Part shown: in pieces, positions 12,951-24,420 of the stretch | Position numbering within the stretch: the stretch's first letter is position 1 | Layout: every line of letters starts with the position of its first letter | Assembly: GCA_018881555.1 (NCBI GenBank) | Contig: JACAXG010000032.1 | Coordinates: 4,104,837 to 4,168,836, forward strand | From: Amblyornis subalaris | Lineage: Eukaryota > Chordata > Aves > Passeriformes > Ptilonorhynchidae | Reading direction: 5' to 3' | DNA length: 64,000 bases | The notes under the pieces: model-generated | Database searches by the model: none | Told to the model about the DNA's origin: nothing | What the model saw: the letters and a program-made list of their open reading frames with translations, nothing else | Translations under genes and position numbers: made by a program

Positions 12951-15900
12951 TCTCTAATTACTAACAGAGAAATCCAGAGATGACATTTTCTAAACGGAAA
13001 TGAAAATCAAAATGGCTTTGTTGAGAACTGATCCAGGTCCTGAGAGAATACTTGCCCAGGTCCATCTCTATGGAAACTGCTTTTGGTGGCAGTGGTTTTC
13101 CTTCAGTGATGGAAGGAAAGGGTGTTATGGAGAAATCAGGTCGTCCCAGGTGAGGAGTGTGGGTCCAGACAGCTCTTCCAGGTGTGCCGTGGGGCTAATA
13201 CACATCTGGATGCACTAGGTGGCAGGATCTGTCTGCAGCAGTGAAAAATGCTGTGAGAATGGTGTTTGCACTGGACAGAGAGCAGGTGGAGAGCATATTT
13301 CCTCAGAGATGCCAAAAATGAGTCCAAAAGATCTCTATCTAAAGATGGTATGCAATTCATTACCAAATGCAAAACAGTCTGCTCCAGCATAGCTCACTGA
13401 TGAGCAAGAGACTTACATTTTGTTGATTGAAAAGGAAAAAGGGGAGTTTTGCTATCAAAATATCTATGAGCCTTGTCTTCAGGTAGAAAGAGAACACCAT
13501 GGGAAACAGCTTCTCTGTCCTCTTCCTCTGCCTGTTTGATATTCAATAAATTTAAAACTGAATTGTTCATTAAATCTTGGGCAGACAGGGATTCATGTCT
13601 GCTCTCATATCCTGCTCTTGTCCTGACAGAATCATAATTTGATTCTTGCTTGGAAACTGTGCTCAAGAGCAGCAAACAGCAGGTGCGTGCGAAGACCTCA
13701 GGCCTTCTCCAACGAGAGCCTGACCTTGTTTGAGAAGCCTTGGTCCAGGGGAGGGCATTTGTGAAGAGAGGGTTATTAGAGGTGCTGGTAGGAGCTGTGG
13801 TGGCAGAGATATGAGCAAAAGGAGAAATCACATCCTTGCTTCTGTGGAGGGGGATATTAAATTGATGTGATCTGGCTGGAACTACATGGAAAGTTAATAA
13901 CAGGGCCCAGACTGGTGCCAAATGAGCTCCCTGGAGCCCTGAGTTTGGATGTCCAACCATGTCTGGTGTGAAAGCAGGTGTTAGCTGCTTTCTGAGGTGT
14001 GGGCCAAAGATGTTGATGTTGTCTGACAAAAAGAAGATCAAGCTTGGGAACAGCAACAAACCTGACCACATTATTTGAATGTGCTCACCATGAAAGTGTA
14101 GTTTGGTGGAGACAGGTCCTGGTTTTCCCCACTATAAAGCACTGTGGGTTTTCAGGCTTCTCTCTGCAGATTACAACAGGTCACACATCAGGTATGTATT
14201 TTCTAGATGAGATCCATGGGATCTCTGCTGGGAAAGATCTCTGAGTCACAAAAACTTGAAAACTGTTAGTGTGGTTGTAGATTTCTCCCTACTGTACTTC
14301 AGAGGCATAAACATGAAAGGCCCAAAGCGAAAGGGGAATCTTCATCCTCTGTCCCTGTGAGGGATTCTGAAAGGTCTTTTTTTTTCAGACTAACAGCATG
14401 AATACAACCTAGCATTTTTAATTTTAGTCGATGAGTAAATGAACTTTGAGTCATGACTTCATATGGAGTTCAGTTGTTTTGGCTCCTCTCTGACAAGCAA
14501 ATAGTGAAAACCAGGTGNCGGACAAGACTGACACACTGTCCCTTCATGTGTCGGTCTGAAGAATCCATTTATGATAAGGCAATGTAGCTTTTTTACCCCC
14601 CAGATCTGCAGAGTATGCTTTCTATTTTGTGTAGGTTGCAGTGCAGATTGGTTCATTCTTTCCCGTAGCAGCCTCTGGTCAATTGGTCTTGCTGCACATA
14701 ATTAATTTTGTCTGTCATCATTTGAACCCTTTTCCCACATCACTTTCTGCTTATACCACTGTAACTACAGCCATTGCTTAACTTCTTCTGATCTACAAAA
14801 TGCTGAAAGAAAGTATCACTTTCCCTTCAAGATCCATCCTGACCAAAACCTATGTTTGATTTGATATACTTGAACTGACAAATAAAACAACAGGTAAGAA
14901 AAATAAACCTGTGAATTCTTTGCCAGGTAAGCAAAGGAGGATAGTAAAGTAAATCTGCCCTCTTCCTGTCTTTCCTTGTCCTATAACTCAAAAGTAAACT
15001 GGCAGAGGGAAGCACTCTATGGCACANAGTCGAAGGGGCGAGGTTCTTTGCCCTGTCTATATTTGAGGACCATAGAAAGGGACATCATCTTCCTGGGGTG
15101 ATGTGGAGCCTGCTGTNGTGTTTGCTTTTGATGGGGAATGGAGCAGGGAATGCACTCCTGGCTGGCCTTGGACTGTGCAGCAGGAGCTTGTGGTTGCTGC
15201 TTCCTGCTCAGGTCTGACTCCCTGCGGAGCATCTCCAGAGTATGCCAAGGGCCTGAGGGGCTGGCTGCACACAGGGACCATGCAGGTCCCTCAGGTCACA
15301 CCCTNAGTGCTCCCAGTACAGTGAGACTTTACTGCTTGGAGGCCATAAAAATACCTTAACCAAAGCTGGCATACAATATGGGCAACGTTCCAGAGTAAGG
15401 GCAAAGCAAATCCTCCCAACCTGAANAGCTGCATTTCAATTGTGTGTGACCATTTGCGTGTTAACTCTACACCTCTGGCTTTTTCACTGCTTTGCTAGAT
15501 CTTCCTCCCACTGGCAATTATCCCCTCTCTCCTCTCTGCTTACCCCAGTTAGTCATGCCTCCTTTTCTTTGATTGGCTGATTCCACTTTCCCCACCTCCC
15601 CACTTGCCCATGTTTTTTTCTTCCCATCTTTCCTCTGGTGCTTTACCAAGACCCTTTGCTAGTTAGAGTGCTCTCTTACATTAGCTAAGCCCAACACTCA
15701 TCCTGCCTCCTTCCAGCAGACAAACCTGGAAGAGGCCAAAGCAAGATCAGGAATGGCAATCTGAATGCACCAGCAAACATAGCACATATAAATCAGTGAA
15801 CACCACTTTGGCCCCAGGAACAAGAGAGCACTGATGATCACAGGACACAGAATGTTTTTGGCAGTGTAGGGGAATGAGATCTAGTCAGGACTTTCCAGGT

Positions 15901-16501
15901 GCTTGCAACATACAGCTTTATTTCCACGGGCTCTGTGAAAAGAAGACACTGAGGAGGGAACATGGATANCCTAGGACAAAGCATGACTGTGTATGGGGGG
16001 ACAAATATGATTTCTGGCCCATGTGTATGATGGTCTATGAAGCTCAAGGAGCTGTCTGCTGCTCCAGGAGTAGCCTGAGCTGGTATCTAAGTACAGCAGG
16101 TGGCCCTTCCTCTTGTAAATGTTTGTTTCCAACAACAGTTCCACCAGACACCAGTCAGCCTTGACCAGGCTGAGTTCACTCAGCGAGTACCTCAACTCAA
16201 TCACTTGTTTTTGGTTTGTCTGGGAAAAAAAAGAAAAAAGGAAATGAGAGAAAAAGAAATCCCAGGAAAAGTGAACATTTCTGAGAATGATGGTTGTTTG
16301 CTGTTTCGCTTCAATTTTATATGAACTATTTGGGTTGGCTATAGCAGAGCTGCCAGGTGGCTAAACATGCCGAGTGAGTGTGGTCAGTGCTTGGGACACG
16401 CACTGTGCTCAAGGCATCCAAAAAATTACTCCTGACCTTCATTTGGTCTGCCAATCACTGCAGGCTGCCCTTACATCACATTTTTTCACTAGCCAGTAAC
16501 A
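12951..16501. other. Noncoding sequence around the long open frame
   Basis: Apart from the 225-codon frame described separately, no gene or dispersed repeat is recognised. 15010-15330 is GC-richer and open on both strands without recognisable motifs. A purine-rich A/G run lies at 16222-16260. Confidence 0.4.
13394..14071 (-). other. Unrecognised 225-codon open frame
   Basis: This is the longest ATG-started frame in the window. Its predicted product has a short hydrophobic stretch near the N-terminus (residues 4-16), a Ser/Thr/Pro-rich middle (about residues 89-99) and an acidic KQAEEEDREAV segment (about residues 178-188). I recognise no domain, catalytic motif or known family. Composition is ordinary, and no neighbouring exon, polyadenylation context or promoter supports it. 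It may be chance, a decayed repeat ORF or an unknown exon. I lean to chance. Confidence 0.12.
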
Positions 16502-16830
16502 GATTCATAGAAATTAGGGATGGAAAAGACCTGTTAGGTCACACAGTCCACTTCCCCCCCTTCCTTCCCTCCGCTCCCTGAAGGTCAGCCCAGGGCTGCT
16601 CCCTACAGTGTATTTTCTAGTGCTTTGTCCAGTCTTATATGAAATGACTCAAGTGGTGGGGCTGCCAGCAGTTCCCTCTGGGAGCCTAATCCACAGTCTA
16701 ATGGGCTTCGCTGTTAATTTTTTCCTGATTTCCAGCCCAAAATATCCCTTTGCTGCTTTTGTCTCATTACCCACTTGCACCACCCTCCCCAGTTCCTCTC
16801 CTTCCTGCTCGTTAGCAGCGCTAACACTCC
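16502..16830 (-). mobile_element. Old CR1-type LINE 3' end
   Basis: The plus-strand text starts gattcatagaaattagggat and continues with ggaaaagacctgttaggtca, ctacagtgtattttctagtg, ggagcctaatccacagtcta and tttttcctgatttccagcc. This is the reverse complement of an old amniote CR1-type 3' UTR (tail, 'attaggg tggaa ggacc', 'ctacagtat..ttctagtg', 'cacagtctaatag'). The divergence is clearly greater than in the copies at 12.6, 53.3 and 57.8 kb, which suggests an older insertion. A pyrimidine-rich stretch at about 16545-16580 interrupts the consensus. Confidence 0.72.
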
Positions 16831-17645
16831 ACGCTGAGAAAGCTCCACTCAGCCGAGAATTCAAAAGCATTTTGCAGAAGTAGGCACTAGTGCTTTAGGG
16901 CCATTGCAAAGAGAAGTTAAGGAGCTGGGAGAGAAAGTGAGTGATGACTAGAACCAGACACAAANCTCACATCTCCTAGCTGATTTCATGGCCGTTGTAG
17001 ATAAAAGCCTGTTCTCACCTCTCCAGTCAAATTTACACACAGCAAGTTGAAAATGAGCAGAGAAGAGAAGGTTTTGATACTGATCACAACAATCCCTTGA
17101 CACTTCAGTTTATTGAAGTAGTGATTGGGAAGAAGGTTCAGAGTCTTTTTCTACTCCATCATCTTCTCCCAAAAAGATGTCTTATTGGTGTTTGGACTTA
17201 GCAATATCCAGGGCTGTTTTGAATAGGATGAGGCAGGTTGCCAGTATTTTCTGACTAGATAACGTCTCAAACCAAATTTCTGGATGTAAACAGATACCGT
17301 AGTAGACTGTCTCCAGCTCCAAGCTTCACAGCTGGGCCTTGTCTCCAATGATACATTGAACTAAAACCCCAGCTCCAAACAGGCACTGTATCAGATGGGG
17401 AATTTGAGCCTTGAGCCTCTGTCTGGTCGAAGAAGAGATGCTTTCTCATACACCCTTCATCAAGTGTTTTCAAAACTGCTCTGACCTTTTAGATCAGGTC
17501 TTGTTTCCTGGGAGACCTCTGCAAAGGTGCTTTCTAATGTGTGATGATGTGCTCCTAGGTTTGTATCAGCACTTGTCAATGCTCTTTGAAGCAATCTGAC
17601 ATGGTGAGAGCCCAGCCTGCGAGGTCTCTTGAGGACTGGGCCCTC

Positions 17646-17840
17646 AGAAACTAGAGATGGAAGAGACCTACAGGATTAGCTCATCCTGTTCATTCCCCCG
17701 CCAATACAAGCCTGTTCCCCACGGTACATTTTCCAGCGCTGTGTCCAGACTGATCTTATTTTTAAATGATTCATATGATAGGGTTTCCTCCAGTTCCATT
17801 GGTGACTGGATGGTTGCCAGAACTTTTCTTTTTTCCCCCC
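17646..17840 (-). mobile_element. Old CR1-type LINE 3' end, same subfamily as 16.5 kb
   Basis: The order of words matches the copy at 16502: ctagagatggaagagaccta, a cccccgccaatacaagcctg segment, ggtacattttccagcgctgt, gtccagactgatctta, then gggtttcctccagttcc. The two lie 1.1 kb apart in the same orientation, so they are either independent insertions or a segmental duplication of which only the repeat remains recognisable. Homology ends by about 17840. Confidence 0.65.
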
Positions 17841-20819
17841 TTTCTTTGACTTTGCCTCTTTGGATTCATCCAGAATTTTGAGGTCTGCAATTTGTACTGA
17901 ACATAAACTGGCAGTGAGTAACTGCAGAGAAAATTTTGACTTTATCCTTGAGGATAACCTTGCGGTTTCTTGAGGCAAACAAATCTCTGACAGAAGCCAA
18001 GAGAAGTGTTGTCTCAGAGAGACTGGGCTGTTGGTGAAAGCTGCTTGTGAAGGACAGATGTGGGTTGGTTGGAAAGCACCTCTCCAAACCTTCAGGCTGA
18101 CATCAGTGGCAATGAGGTTTCTGTCCTGGCTGCTGAACTCTCATGGCTGGTGACTAGGATTGCTTTCTTCCCTGAATTTCCAGTGACAGTCTGGATTTCA
18201 GGGGAGTATGCTGGGCCCATAGCCAGGGGGAAGGAGTGGGGTTGGTCGGGTGCATTGATGCAAGCGTGGCTTCTTGTTTTGCCATCCCACAGCAGAAACA
18301 CTTCAGTTACTTATTGCCACACACTGTTCTCCCTCACATGTCACTTGTCACTGTCCTGTGCACTGTTTGGAGTTCTTGGATGCTGATGTCTGTGTCCTCA
18401 GGATCTTATCCTTCATGAAGAAGAAATTTCCACCTGGAAGATCATTTGGGATGAGTAGTGTGACCAGATTTTCCGAGGCCTTCATCACTTGTCTGTGGGC
18501 GGCTGTGTCCTCAAAAGGACAAAGCCCAGCTCAGAAAAGAGCTGCAACTAGTAGCAAGGCTTCCACTATGAAAGGACNAAGGTTTTACTCCTTGCACTTT
18601 TCCCTCCTTTTTTATCCTCTACTGCCCCTCCAAAACTTTTTATTTCCCCTTTCAGGGATGGCTTGTTTTGTGGGTGGGATGTGGGATCTGCCTTCAGAGA
18701 GTGCTGCATGGGGCAGCTAATGCTTAAAACCAGTGCTGCCATCAAGAACCCGATCTGGAATGTCAGTCATTTCCACAGTATAACCTGTGGGCTGTTGGAA
18801 CCCCTGCAATGGGCAGCTAAAAAATAGGAGAGANGTGGAAGTAGTGTAGGAAAGACTAGAGAAGGAGGGTAAGAAAAAAGAGGACTGAGCTCAAAGCCAC
18901 CTCTTCAGAGACCGCAGTTGTCCCAGAGTCCCTTGGAGCTTGCCTGCCTCCTCCATCACAGGAGCCATGACCTTCATCTGCAGGATGAAATTACCTCTCC
19001 ACCTCTCCACCTCCACCTCTCCACGCTGGACCCTGAAAATCCTCGTCCCAGACCTGTTTTCTCCTGGACGATTGGAGGTTTATTTTAAATCTCCTGACAT
19101 CACATGTCACTGAATGGCAAACTCTGCTCTGGTACGATTAACCTTAGAAAAGAGCTGGGTTTCCACCAGCCTCCTTACTANCTTTACTTAAAGGAGTGGC
19201 AAAACCTAATTTCTTCTTCTTTCTGCCAGCCAGCTGTAATAGGCTTATCTAAAAAAGTCTTAAAGCACTTTATCTTTCTGCGTGTGCTCTTAGAGATGTC
19301 TACATGTGGTTTTCAATTCTTTTATCTTGTAATTTTTTCTTGGAGCCTGGAACAATGACTCAGACTGCTCTGACTTTTGTTCTGTAGGAACAAAACTAGT
19401 GGGATCCAGACTGGTTTAGAGAGATGATGGTCAAGTGACTTCTAGCAGATGACTCTTGTATGCACTGCATTGTGCTACATGTGACCCGTGTGCTCTTCTT
19501 TTTTACTTGCATAGCTAAAATATGTGAACTTAAGATACGGACCTGCTGTCCTGGAAAATTCTTGCCACTCTTCAGTCAAAAACTTTGTTACGTAGAGGAA
19601 AAGGTCATGAGGCACCCTGCATTGTTTAGCAGGAGTAAAATTATTATTTTAAACACTCTGATCTGGAAATACTGTGCTGTCACCAGATAATCTGCAGAAT
19701 AAAAGTATTATTCCTTCAGCAGGGACTGAAATGGAAGGCTGACCATAGAGTAAATAATATGAATTCTGACACAAATTAGTTGAAGCAAGCTAATTAGAAA
19801 TCAAAGCTGGAAACTGGCGTGGAGGAATTTAGTTCAGTTCTTTCCATACTGCAGGTGACTGTAGATACTTTCACCCTGCAGTATATTTCTTAACAACGTG
19901 ACCCAGTGTGTGAATTTGATGTCAGTGACCATGGCTGGCACCAAGTTGTGTGGTCACCCTCATGGCATGGGATACAACTTCAAATCTTCCTGCTCCCCAG
20001 GAAACCCACTGCTCCATCAATAATGGTGAGATATCACAGCTGAGATCTGCACACTTAGATTATTTAGCTTTTCCCCACATAGGAAAAAAATCACATTTAT
20101 TTTTTTTATAAATTAAGCTGAAGTTCAAATGTTGATCACCCTGTAGACAGACAGGAAACAAAAAGGTGGTCCAGTTTCATAGCTACAGAATACAAACCAG
20201 AGATAACCTTTATTTTTTTTAACACATCCCGCAAAGGTCAAGTTTANTAAGTTTCAGGGTAAAGTGAAGGAATCATTTATTTTATCTGGCGTGTAACTGA
20301 TAACAGTGAATGTGTTTTTGGTCTGTTTATTTATAGCGACACCAATATTGTAGACATGGTGGGTTGAAAATTTTCCATAAAAATTATTTTTGGATGAAAG
20401 TTTTGCTTTTGACAGAGTAATTTATTTTGGTGAAGAAATGATCACTCTTGGGAAAAAGTTTCCCCTGAAAAATAGCATTTTGGCTGAAAATAGTTTTTTT
20501 TTTTATTATTATTATTTTTCATTTTTCCGATGAAAAGTCAGAATTTTCCACGGTGAGAAAATTCCAAGTAGCTTCAGCATGAGGTATTTTATAGATAGGC
20601 GAGGAATAATCCTGCCTCAAAGGGAATATAAAATAAACTGACAAAAATCTAAGAAATTTGGATCAGTAATTTTGAAGTTNAAAAAAGTTTAAATTCAGCA
20701 GCTTTTCATGTGCTTAATAGAACCTCTCCAGTGATGTGTTTTTAATGCCTCAATTTGGGATTGCCCATCTGAGAACATCTCATTCCGATCACAAAGTCCT
20801 TTTCCATAGTGTTTAAAGT
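17841..20819. other. Noncoding sequence
   Basis: No gene recognised. It includes an ACCTCTCC-type tandem repeat at 18993-19024. An AT-rich region at 20340-20570 has repeated GAAAATTTT-like words, a poly-T run at 20494-20504 and an (ATT)n run to 20520. Confidence 0.45.
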
Positions 20820-22490
20820 CAGTAGAGACCATGAGATCATCTAGTTTGGCCTCTTTACATATAACTCAGTTAACCCCTTTCCGAGCCCAAAAGTCACATT
20901 TGGCTGAATCACAGATACAGCAGCAAAGCTCCTACACCTCACTTTCAAGTGGTTCACCTTCGTCATGTGTTGTTTCTTCTGTTGTGACATCGACCCAAGA
21001 AAAATCAAATATTTAACTGAAAATTTGTTATGTTTTGGCTATTGACAATAATTGCCCACGTGTACTTGGATAGGTTAAAGGTCCCTTGTGAAATCCATTA
21101 CTTCATTTTCATAAGGTTGTGGTATATGACCATCAAATTACCAAAATTTTAATCATCATTGATTAGGTCTTGGTATATGCAGTAAAGTTCTTCAGTCTCT
21201 GCCTGGGCTTGCTGGGTGTGGGAGAAGTTGGAAAAGAGTAATGCAATGTTCTTTAAAAATGTCAGAATTTTATTCAGTGTGGTGGCTTTGGCCCCAACAA
21301 AGATACAGGAGGAATTTAATCTTACATAAAATCACCTTAACAGGTTTCTCAGGGCTGCAGCAGCATTTTTTACTTGATGCCAGGACCTCAGCTTGCCCCA
21401 TTCCAGCTTTTTAAAGTCTTCTGGACTGCTGCTTTCCAGAAGACCATTCCTATTGTATTGGAACAGCCCATTCTTTTTCTCCTTGCACATATGAATTTAT
21501 GAAAAGTCTGTTTTTTAGTAGACCCAGATTACCTGGCACTTCAGTTCACTCTGCTTGCCCTCTCCCCACTTTTGTCTGCCACCATCCACTGTCTTTACAT
21601 CATCCACAAAAAATATCAGCTGTAATTTTATATTTCCTTTTAAATACTTTAGGATAGTATGGTTTAAGTCTCAGGTTTATAGCCATCATTTTTTGACCCT
21701 CCTAGAAACAGCCCTATTTGTGACATTATTTACAAATACTTTGACTTACATCAGTTAGCTAATTCTCAATATATTTTGTTTACAGTTTCTTAGTACTATA
21801 TACTGCTGTTTTTTGTATCAGAATGTTGTGTGGTACCAAGTCAAACACCCTATAAAATTTTATTACCTCTACACAGTTAAATTTATCCAAAAAAAACTTC
21901 TTAGGGAATGAACTCAAGTTTGTTTAAGTAACACTATTTTCCATAACCCATTTTGTGTTGTCTGGTATTCATTATATTGTTCTCCTTTGTTTTGTTATCA
22001 GTTAAATTCCATATGTGCTTTTTTATTCTTTTGTTTGAGGTTGATGTCAGGATATTCTGTAATGTAACTCTGGTAGGTAGTTTGCTCCTCTCAAATGTTT
22101 GCACAAGGTGATCATTCATCTGGTGCTTTCAGACTTGTTTGGTATTCTGGGATTTAGTAAAAATAAGCAACAAGTGTGCAGTGATTTCTTTAGGCAAGTT
22201 CTTTATGACTCCTGAGTTCAAGTTATCCAGGCTGATGGCTTTAAAATGTGCATCCTTATTAGCTAATATCTAATTTCCTATTTTGGACCTTTTTTTGCAC
22301 TTTGAAATAAAAAAATGTCTAATCATACTTGGGTGATTAAGACATCATGGTCAAATAGAGAACAGATATTTATTTAATTTTATTTGTTTTTATAATTTCT
22401 ATTTAGAATTTTGCTCTTGTCACTGAGAAATCTGCATTCATTTTCTTTGATCTCAATATATTTAAATTTCTTCTTCCAACTAGTTTTGCC
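20820..22490 (-). mobile_element. Ancient CR1/L3-clade LINE with RT relic
   Basis: The minus-strand element has its 3' tail at 20822-20860 (plus-strand accatgagatcatctagttt) and its RT-coding part between about 21570 and 22120. The inner 3' UTR (20870-21560) is strongly diverged. Upstream of the RT, plus-strand gttcaagttatccaggctga (about 22220) and aatagagaacagatatttat (about 22355) resemble the linker before the RT fingers in amniote LINEs of this clade. No frame is intact. Similarity may continue to about 23350, but I could not establish it. Divergence this high implies insertion long before the bird lineage diversified. Confidence 0.72.
21570..22119 (-). pseudogene. Reverse-transcriptase relic of the ancient LINE
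   Basis: Blocks in N-to-C order on the minus strand: a TRVTLQ block (about 22060-22072) aligned to the RPVSLT motif of CR1-type RTs; ENNIMNTRQHKMGYGK (21937-21984) aligned to the E..VI..SQHGF.KGKS block; FDLVPHNILI (about 21817-21846) aligned to the AFDTVPH.IL block; IEN-stop-LTD (about 21750-21775), where the normal NWL tryptophan has become TAG; and LIFFVDDVK (about 21593-21619), the catalytic [YF]xDD palm motif with both aspartates still present. The blocks are in the correct order and spacing but in different frames with stops between them, so it cannot encode an active enzyme. In life the enzyme primed reverse transcription of LINE RNA at nicked chromosomal DNA. Confidence 0.75.
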
Positions 22491-23696
22491 AAGCATGATG
22501 TTTTCCTTTAGGATCTTTTGCCCATTTTACACACCTTCTGCTCTTTACAACTGCTAATCTCTATGGTTTGGTTTGTGTTTGATGTCTTATTTTTTAAATA
22601 AAACTTCTGAAATTCCAAGCATTCAGTATATCACCGAACTGAGAAAAGCTTTCAGGCATTGCTGTGTTTTTTCATGGATTGAGTGCTGCCTGNTGATCTA
22701 ACAAGTTCTTGAAGAACTCTCCACTGTCTTTCGTAATTTTTGTCTGCATTTTTCCTATTACCAAATTTTTCTTATGTTTTCCCAGTGTCAGAATATTACT
22801 GTTGGGGAATACTCGAATGTTTTTCTTATTTGGCCTGTATTGTATTTGCCTACACGAAATAAATAGAAACTGGTCATGACCTGCAATTCCTGATCCAGTA
22901 CTCTTTTATTGTTCAGGATTCAGTTCAGCTTTTTCCATCATAAAGAGTTACCATTAATTCATGGGTTTGTTTCCCTTTAAGAGGCAGCTGCTTCATCATC
23001 CCATTTTTTCCTTGCAAATTTGTGGTGACTCACAACCTTCTGCCCTCTCTACTCAAAAACTTCCTTTGGACTTCGCTCATTGCATTGACCCATGGATGTT
23101 CAGGTTCCTGCGTTTCTGACATACCAAAACTCAGTCATGAGCTATCAGAGATCTGAGCTAATTTATTAATCTGATTTATTTTATAATATTATCTGATTTA
23201 CCTTATAATACTACCCAGCATCTCTTCCATTATAAATTTCTTTTTGTGTGGTCAATAGGGACTGCAACTCCACAGATTGAAAATACCCATTTATGGCAAG
23301 GCACTCAGTCAACCAGGGAAAGCTAAATTTAATCTGTAAAGCCTTTTGGGTCTCTCTGATTAACAAAGTACAGAAACCCTTATATTCTGCTGGCTGAAGC
23401 AGCGAGATTTATGAATTCACCAACAAATGATTCATAGGTTTAAAAAATAAAATAAGCAAAAACTTCCTATAATTAATTACTGGTGCTGAGACTGAGTAGC
23501 TGGTGCTGAGGAGGTAAGACATTCCAGAGCTCAAATTGTTGTTGCAAATTAACTCTGTTGCTTGCNCATATGCATTTTTCCTAGTTTCTCTTTACCTGCA
23601 AAGCTTACTGTAACATATTAAAGATGCATGATACGTAACATAGCCAAGTTAGAGGTTTGACAAACAAAACAATTTAAATGCTCTCAATGTAATGAG
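22491..23696. other. AT-rich sequence, possible LINE continuation
   Basis: No gene. Scattered phrases such as plus-strand gaaactggtcatgacctgca (about 22868) and gtgtggtcaataggg (about 23256) loosely recall the region between endonuclease and RT in old CR1/L3-type LINEs. That would extend the 20820-22490 element upstream, but no protein motif is convincing. Confidence 0.3.
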
Positions 23697-24420
23697 ATTT
23701 GAGGCTGAAAGGGGTCACTGTCCCAGTGTATCTGACCTACTATGTGTCAAGTTCCACCTAATTCCAGGCAGGAGTTTTGCAGCATAAGGAACTGGAGTTA
23801 TTTTACACTTAGACAAATAAATGATGCTGTGGTTGTTAACTTGCTGTTGAACTACTAGAACATGTCACTTGAACATGCAATCTGAATTTAAAGGCTCCAA
23901 GTGATGATGAATTTACCACTTCCCTGGGTAGTACGTTCCAGTGATTAATTACTCTCTCACTGTAAGGAATTTGTGTCCTATTTTCAGTTTACATTTCTCT
24001 ATTTGCACTTTCAGCCAATCGATCTTGTAGGGCCTTTCTCTGATACAGTCGAGGGGTGATTCATATCATGACTCTCCACTTCATAGGCTTTAAAAAGTCT
24101 GTTTCTCAGAGGGCCTAAACTGATTAAACTCTTTACATTTCTTGAGGGAAAATGTGTTTTCCAGAACCTTTCCAGCTTTTGGTTGCTTTAAAATGCAAAT
24201 TCCAGAGCTGGACAACTTTGCATAAGGTTTTTACCAAATCATGTCTAGAGACAATACTGCTATGCTTGACCCAAAGCTTTACTATTTTTAGCATGCAATT
24301 AAAGTGATTTTTCCTCCTACTTTTTGCTGCTGTATCATGATCCCTGTAGCAGATTCCAGTGATCCACAGTCCACCTCTGCAGTGTCAGTCTTTGTCCGTG
24401 CATACCCCTGCCGCTAACAA
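23697..24420 (-). mobile_element. Ancient CR1/L3-clade LINE 3' UTR
   Basis: The 3' tail at the left end reads on the minus strand as TAGGTCAGATACACTGGGAC. Plus-strand words along the body are ccaagtgatgatgaatttac, gttccagtgattaattactc, tctcactgtaaggaatttgt, cagccaatcgatcttgtag and aaattccagagctggacaac. They are collinear with the reverse complement of amniote CR1/L3 3' UTRs (tttccagtg..ttattctctcactgtaaaaa and so on). The right part (24200-24420) is very decayed. It is about 3 kb from the previous fossil in the same orientation. Confidence 0.7.
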
